DNA of 64,000 nucleotides from positions 836,001 through 900,000 of the forward strand of contig NC_081331.1 in the NCBI RefSeq assembly GCF_022539665.2, written 5' to 3'. The stretch is from Daphnia carinata. Its lineage: Eukaryota > Arthropoda > Branchiopoda > Diplostraca > Daphniidae. Shown in pieces: positions 57,501 through 64,000 of the stretch. The notes below the pieces were generated by a model. That model ran no database searches. It was given only the letters and a program-made list of their open reading frames with translations, and had not been told where the DNA came from. The position numbers were made by a program, and so were the translations under genes. The stretch's first letter is position 1, and every line of letters begins with the position of its first letter.

Positions 57501-60500
57501 AAAAAAAAAAAAAAAATGCTTTTATTTTTTTATTTTTTTTTTTTTTTAAGATTCTTCGGTGCTGTAATGGATTCAGTAGATCAATGCGTTTACGGAATGC
57601 GTGTATATATCCCCATCTAATTTTTGTTGTGTGTTATAAATTCATTTAAAAAAAAAAAAAAATTCTTCTTCTACCAAAAGATGATGCGACGCATTCCGGT
57701 AATTCCGGTTCGAAGGCTATGCTATCAATAAATGGGAAGGAAAGAAAAAAAAAAAAAAAAAAGTTGTAACAGAATTTTTATGATAAACACGCTACAAAGA
57801 AAAACATTTTCTTTTTATGAGAAGGAATTTCGCATCGTCGGGTCGCATAGAGATGAGGGCAGTACGTTAAAAAAAAAAAAAACAACTGGCGAGATGAAAC
57901 GGACAGCCAGACATTGAAAATGTTGTCGGTCCGTGTGCTCGCTCCGCTATTGTGTACCCCCAACTTGTTTTTTTTTTTTTTTTTTTTTTTATTATTATTA
58001 AACATTTGATTTTAAAAAAAATATATATATATCTGCTATCACCGTGCGTCCTCTCCCGCTCAATCCCGACAGTCAGTTGCGCCCTCGCGATATTTAAATG
58101 TTGAAAACTTTGTTATTTTTTTTTTCAAATCAATTAGAAAACAATTCCTCGGTAGGCAGTTCGCCATCTCACCATAGGTAATTAACGAATGCGAGGGAAT
58201 TCTTTCCGCCGGCCATGGACATTACAATGGGAAGCACAAACAGGAGCAATTTGAATTTCGATACGAGACTGCGGCCCGTCCTATATATTTAATTCATTGT
58301 AACAGAGACGCGAATTTTTTGGTGGACCGAAAAAGCGGGGAAATCCGTAAGAGACGGGCCAGTGCGGCCACAGTATCGGACATGCAGCTGCTCGTTTCAC
58401 GGCAAAGGGAAACTTTATGTAGACAAAAACATGATACAACTTTTTCTTTTCTTTTCTTTTTTTTTTTCAGTTTGATTTGGCAAAACGAATGTAACACGAG
58501 AACTTGATGCGCTTAGTCGTGTCGTTTGCCTGATCAATTGAACAAAAAACAAATCAATGGCCGAATATGGGGACGAAAAACATTTGATCGGACTAAGGGA
58601 AACAAGAAGAGGGGGTGGGCAGAATCAATTGAGGAGGTTCATGCGTGGGGAAAGGAGCCCTTTTTTTTTTTTTTTTTTGTGGTGGGAACGAGATTGGTTT
58701 GTTCCAGCGACCCTTTCTCGGTTTCCCCTTCGCTATCACAACTGGATCGAGCTGACCACCCTCTGTCATTCGTGTGGTTTAGTAAAGAGATAGTAAAAGA
58801 ATAAAATAAAAATCAAGAATGTAATAGGGTGTAATCGGGTACAAACGGTCAAGTCCGGTTCCGCCTCTTAACTGTTCCAGTAAAAATTGTACGCACCCCC
58901 CTTTTTTTTTTTTTTTTAACTGGAAAAAGCACAGCCCCCCTCCAAATGGACTTTCTCTCCCCCCACTCATTTACTAATTGATTGATTTATAGCTATTGTT
59001 CATCTCATTTTGAAATTGCATGTCTATGCCATTTTTGCCTTTGAAGAATTCAATCAAACACGTTTTTTTTTTTTGTATGTTGCTTTAAAAATTAGACACA
59101 CACAAAAAAAAACGAGTATGATTGTGTAAGGAGGGGGGGGGGGATGTCAAGGGTGTCGGTAGTGTTTACATAAGAGAAGGGAGAAGACAAAAAAAAAAAA
59201 AAAGAAAAGAAAAAAAATAGCTCGAGAGGAATAAGATGGAATGAGGCACGGTATTGGATTGACGACCGAGACAACCCCCTACCGAGCAAGAGGCATATTT
59301 CTCTATATATCCCCCCCCCCCTTCTAGAAAGAGAGAAATTTGTTTCTTTTTTTTTCTTTTTGGTTAGCTAAAGTGCCTGTAACGATAAATACGTAAACTT
59401 CGAATGTGCATGTAGTTCGGGTTGTGTAGAACAAATGTATACACGACAACGGATCGAGTTCGATAAGAGAGCAGAGGGGCGTTTTGTCGAAAGCCCCAAA
59501 TAGAAATGATGGGGTGGGGGGGGGGGAGGGTTGAAGCATTCCGATTCAAAAGAACGTCTCGCCTTTGATTGAAGATGATCGCGTCTTGTTTAATTAGAAA
59601 TGCGATATGCGATTGCGTTACATATTGCGGATGCGTTTCGATTTGAAATACAGGGCCATCCACGTTTGTTTTTTTGTTTTTTTAATTTAGAGTAGTTCTT
59701 TTTTCAGCGTTAAGTGGCGTCGTATGCAAATGAGGCGGCTGCATTGACTGTCAAGTTTGTCTGTGCAGCCAAACTCTTTTTTTTTTTTTTTTCAAAAATG
59801 CAACAACTTGTATACAAGAAAAGGTCTTTTTAGTGTGTTGTCGTCCACCTCTTTTTGATGAATACGAGGTACGTGTCAGAGCAGACAATCATTCCTTTTG
59901 ACCGTGGCCACCCCCAAAAGACCGTCACTTTTATGTAACACAAAGCTGATTGTACGTGTCAACAGCAGTCACAGAGAGGCATTCATTTCTTCCGTCTATT
60001 TTTATTATTATTATTTTTTTTTAAATTCAATTCTCCTCCGCCGTTTTGTTATGAAAATCTCGTGTTTGTTCAATCTCATTTCGTATACGGCCTGTAGTTC
60101 GGGGGGGGGGGGGGAAATCAACAGTTTGCCTATAGGACTGCCCCATAGAATTTATTCATGTTGTATAGGCAAACACTGAGGACGTTCCTCATTAGCATAT
60201 GCTCTCATATGGAGCTCGTATTACGTCCATCCGTTGCGCATTTTGGAAAGTGTCGGAATAGAAACGAATTGTACATGTACAGTTAATGATTATTACTGGG
60301 TAGGCAATCTCGTTACACATTTTTTTTTTTTTTTTTTTACCTCAAAGCTTTACAAAGATAGATTGCCCAATTTTTTTTATTTTCCCCTCTTAGTTCCAGA
60401 AAAGAAAAAAAAAAAAAATACCTGGAACAAAAGTGTGAAAGGTTCACCCACACAAACGATTTGTGATGCTGTTTAGTCTGTCGTGTCGTGGGCGGCCGTG

Positions 60501-62620
60501 TGATTAGAACTTGTTTTATCGTCTATTTGGTAAGAAATAAAATTCCTAATCGCTTGCGCACAACCAACACGTCCCTATAAAAAAAAACGCTGAAAAAAAA
60601 AAAAGAAAAAGAAAACAAAGGGCAAACGAAGAGAGTAAAAAGAATGAGAACGTGATGAATTTTTTTTGAACAAAAAAAAAAAGAAAAAAAAAAAAAAAAG
60701 AATAGAGATTGATGATCAGGGCAACAATCGGTCGTGAAAAACTATTTCGTGTATTTTTATTTATTTATTATTTTTTTTTTTTTTTCGTGTCTTGTGTGAA
60801 AACAATTTCACTTTTGTGCCTTCGGTGGTCTTTGATATGTCATCGAATGGAATGCGCTTTTGCTGACCATCTTTTTTTTTTTTTTCTGTTTTCTCTTTTT
60901 CGTGATAAACAAAAAAAAAATTGGAAGGCTGAAACGGGCCAGTGAGAGAGACGCACACACGAAAAAAAAAAAAAATAAAAAAAATAACAACACGTTGCGC
61001 GATGAGCAAGTCTCTATATACAAGATGAGAATCTGTGACGTTGTTGCCCTTTTTTTTTTTTTTTTTTTTTTTTCTTTCTTCTTCAAGAAAAGAGACCCCA
61101 GAAAGTTCTTGTTTGTTGTAACTGTCAGGTGAGCTGTCTGATCCAGCAGCTATAAGGAATAAGGTTCGCCTCTTCCTGCCCCTCTCTCTCTCCCACAAGC
61201 CGTTGTGACGGCCGCGACAACCCGATCTAACCTGACGAGTTTTTTTTTTTTCTTCTTCTTTCTAAAATATATTATTATTAAGCTACGGAAGAATCAAGAT
61301 TTTTTCACGCGGGAAATTGAAATAACATTTAAAAAAGACCTGTTTCTTTTCTTGCTTGTTCCATTAGAGGCTTTTTTTTTTTTTTTTTTTTTCATGGGAA
61401 TGATTCGTTTTACCGGTAATCGGCTCAACATCATTCAAAAAATGGAGAATGATAAAAACACACACATACACACACACAAAAAAAAAATAAAATTGAAAAA
61501 TAAAAAAGCAAAGAGGGAAAACACATTTGATTGATATTCGTGGAAAAGGATATCAAAAGGGGACACTTTTTCAAATGTGGAAAAGAAAAGAAAAAAAGAA
61601 CGGTGGCAGGGATAAAGGCGAAATGATGAGTTGGGGTGAACTTCGGGTTATCTGGATGAACGTGAAAAGGTAAGAGGGGGGAGGGGGGTTTGAGAAGCCA
61701 AAACACGAGGGGGGGGGGGCCGCCTCCCACAGCTCGCCCGCTGATTCTTTAGCTGCTGCTGTTGCTGGACGTCGCACGAAGGAGAAGATGATTTTCTTCT
61801 TCCTTCTTCTTATCGTCTCGCACAAACAAAAAAAAAAAAAACGCGTGAAGTGATTTATATCGCGCGCGATAGTTCCGTCACAATTCTGGTCTCTTCATCT
61901 TCATCTTTTTACGAGCCATTTTCTTTGTTAAAGTAAATCAAAGAAAGGGAGAAGAAGAAGAACTTTTATTTACTTTACGTAACCGCAAAAGGTCCCACCC
62001 CCACCCCCCCTCACTCCATCTCTTTGTTGTTGGGGTACAGCACGGAGGAATAGAAACATCAACACGACGTGGTTGAAATTTCAATCTATTTCTATTTTAT
62101 AGTAGACATATGCTAATGCGAAAAAACCCCAAAAAAAGGGCGATGGTTATCTGTTAAAACATTATTCCCCCCCAAAAAAAAAAACATTCAAAAACTATCA
62201 TTTTTTTTTTTTTTTTGTTTTTGTTTTATCGATGATTTTATTTGATGCCATTTCAATTGCTCATTTTATTTTTATTTTTTGTCTTTCTAAAATTGAATTT
62301 CTTTTTTTACTTCTAGCTGTGCGTCTGCAGACAGTGTTGGTGCCATTGATTCCATTCGACGGGATGGACGCAACGTAATAATCATCTTGTGCTGCTCGAT
62401 CAACATTTGCCCCCGCGCGAGATGTTTCTCATCATCGGTGAGTTTTGCCTCACAGTTTTTTCTTTTGCCTTTGCCCATTGTTTGCTGATGAAAATTCGCC
62501 TCGCAGCTCGCATTGTGCGTGGGGGCAATCATACACCTCCTGCATAATAATTGAGCGTATCGTATCATCATTAACCGCCTCTTTACAACTGTCTGTACGT
62601 TCAACATCATCACCTTAATG

Positions 62621-62630
<10 letters not shown>

Positions 62631-62650
<20 letters not shown>
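62631..62650. repeat. TC microsatellite after a C run
   Basis: A ten-base C run is followed by about ten TC dinucleotides. Confidence 0.8.
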
Positions 62651-62651
<1 letters not shown>

Positions 62652-62880
62652 TTCTCTTTCTCGTCCCAGTTTTTGCATAGGTACGTCCCGAAAAAAATAA
62701 AAAAAATAAAAAAAAAAAATAGTTTGACGTCCGGCATGTCAGTCCAGCCGAGTCCGTCAGTTGTTTCATTAGGGTCCCCTCGAGGAATCTGAAAAAAAAG
62801 AAAGAAAGAAAAGAAATGTAATTCATACTCATGGTTTATCTTATCTGTTTGCCTCCTCCTCGATTTCGTACGCACGCGTG

Positions 62881-62906
62881 TCTGTGTGTGTGTGTGTGTG
62901 TGTGTG
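62881..62906. repeat. TG microsatellite
   Basis: (TG)n of about 25 bp, followed within 15 bp by a T run of about 23. Confidence 0.8.
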
Positions 62907-63153
62907 GCAGGTGAGCGAGTTTTTTTTTTTTTTTTTTTTTTTGAAACAAGGAGCCAAAGAACTTTAAGTAGCTACTGTCTTCGATCGTGTCCCGCGTGTT
63001 ATCACGCAGCGCGCGCGCCCAACGAATTATTATCTACACACAACTGCGAGTGCTCTCTAATGCCCCCCCCCCCCCGTCTGTCTTGTTTGTCTGCCTAATT
63101 GCCAGGTAAATTTAATTCCCGAATGACGTACAAGGGAAAATGGAAATTGGGTC

Positions 63154-63180
63154 CACACACACACACACACGCACACGCAC
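63154..63180. repeat. CA microsatellite
   Basis: (CA)n with GC interruptions (CACGCACACGCACG). Confidence 0.75.
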
Positions 63181-63601
63181 GAAAAGAAATAAAATACCAT
63201 TTGCCCTTTTGAAAATGATGCAATCAAATCAAAGTGACAGGAATGCAATATTAGCTCGTCAGTGTATACGACCGAAAAACATTATGTGTTACATTGGACA
63301 GCGTGAGAGAGAAGGGGGGGGGGGAAAGACGGAGCGCATAATTTGCATACGACAGACGTGAGCGGGAGCGAAAAAAGGTGGACAAGACCGGGACGATTGG
63401 GCGCGTCGTGCGGGAAAAACTTTCACGCCAGGCCGCAAAACAAGTTCATCCAGCGCCCACTTCTCATGCTAGTGAACGCTATCGGACTTTTTCTTTGATG
63501 GGCAGCCGCAACTCACACAACAACAAAAAAAAAAAAAAAAATTTGATAGGATATGCATTTATATGTGTGTATATTTATACATCCCCAGTCGTCCCCTCTA
63601 T

Positions 63602-63690
63602 CCTTTTTTTTTGTGTGTGTGTGTGTGTGTGTATTTGTGTGGTGGGATGGACTTCAACACGCACTCCGCTGTGTGTGTGTGTGTGTGTGT
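63602..63690. repeat. Two TG microsatellites
   Basis: (TG)n runs at about 63612-63632 and 63672-63690, separated by about 40 bp of unique sequence. Confidence 0.8.
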
Positions 63691-64000
63691 CTTGTTATCA
63701 GTCAAACATTACTCAAGACGTTGTTGTAAGATTTGTATTCCCTTTTATTTTTTTTTTTTTTTCGTTCTCCCATCACGGGAAAAAAAATTGTTGCTGGAAC
63801 AGAACGAGGGTCTCCTTTTTTTTTTTTTTTCTTGATTGATTTTAATCTCTTTGAAATTTTTCGCTGCCAAGAAAAGAGTTTGACGTGTAGGAGGAGTAGG
63901 CGGCAGCGAAATGTTCCATCCGAGTTTTCTTTTTTTTTCTTAAATTTTATTTTATTTTATTTTTTTTTTAAAGGGAAACGAGGAATTCTTGAGAAACAGA

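Larger units (their letters stand above)
53157..64000. other. Low-complexity region, intronic or intergenic
   Basis: About 11 kb dominated by A/T runs up to about 25 bp, G or C runs of 9-14 bp and dinucleotide repeats. Most open frames here are poly-Lys or poly-Phe products of these runs. A few short stretches have both a strong acceptor and a coding-like frame (see findings) but no continuous gene could be assembled. The pattern suits long introns or a regulatory desert beside a large gene outside the window. Confidence 0.5.

Noticed and set aside
60600-61200. Long open frames rich in Lys or Phe across 53-64 kb
   Set aside because: They are produced by A and T homopolymers and have no coherent non-repeat sequence.

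Overview
The window reads as arthropod nuclear DNA, most likely a branchiopod crustacean close to Daphnia (inference). The genes are split by short GT-AG introns, many of 57-110 bp, and the background is AT-rich. The recognisable proteins are metazoan: cyclin B, strumpellin/WASHC5, an MGAT4-type glycosyltransferase, SPO11, a TMEM200-like protein and a BIR-RING protein. A short TTAGG run matches the arthropod telomere unit. The species cannot be fixed from the sequence alone.

Region 1 (about 1-28.5 kb) is a tandem array of thirteen two-exon paralogues of a small secreted protein family that I do not recognise. Twelve are on the minus strand and one (12062-12753) is inverted. Each has a signal peptide, a Thr-rich beta-like segment ending in a two-Cys loop, a Gly followed by four Arg, and an acidic linker. 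A second exon then encodes a second Thr-rich two-Cys module that usually ends in Gly-Lys. All thirteen share one phase-2 intron position and a TATA box 50-110 bp upstream of the ATG. Three or four sequence subgroups lie in blocks along the DNA, as expected from serial tandem duplication. A cyclin B gene (5983-7673, with an apparent 1-nt frameshift) sits inside the array. A tiny secreted-peptide ORF with its own TATA/initiator (28937-29047) lies just beyond it.

Region 2 (about 30-43 kb) is a compact housekeeping block. It holds a single-BIR plus RING protein (+), a multi-pass membrane protein resembling a divergent GPCR (-, 5' end unresolved, in-frame TGA), and WASHC5 (-, 18 exons, 1160 aa). 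The last gene there is an MGAT4-type N-acetylglucosaminyltransferase (+, 10 exons). For the last two, every exon phase could be followed through the reading frame.

Region 3 (about 44-64 kb) changes in texture, with long A/T and G/C homopolymers and CA/TG/TC microsatellites. It contains a TMEM200-like two-helix membrane protein (-), SPO11 (-, 7 exons, 363 aa, catalytic residues present) and a possible first exon of a divergently transcribed gene (+). About 11 kb of low-complexity DNA follows, with a few splice-flanked candidate exons that I cannot assign.

The strongest candidate for an undescribed system is the thirteen-gene array. Its layout suggests precursors that are cut at Gly-Arg4 and at a C-terminal Gly-Lys to give two homologous disulphide-looped, possibly amidated peptides or beta-rich polymer subunits. 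This is inference from sequence only.
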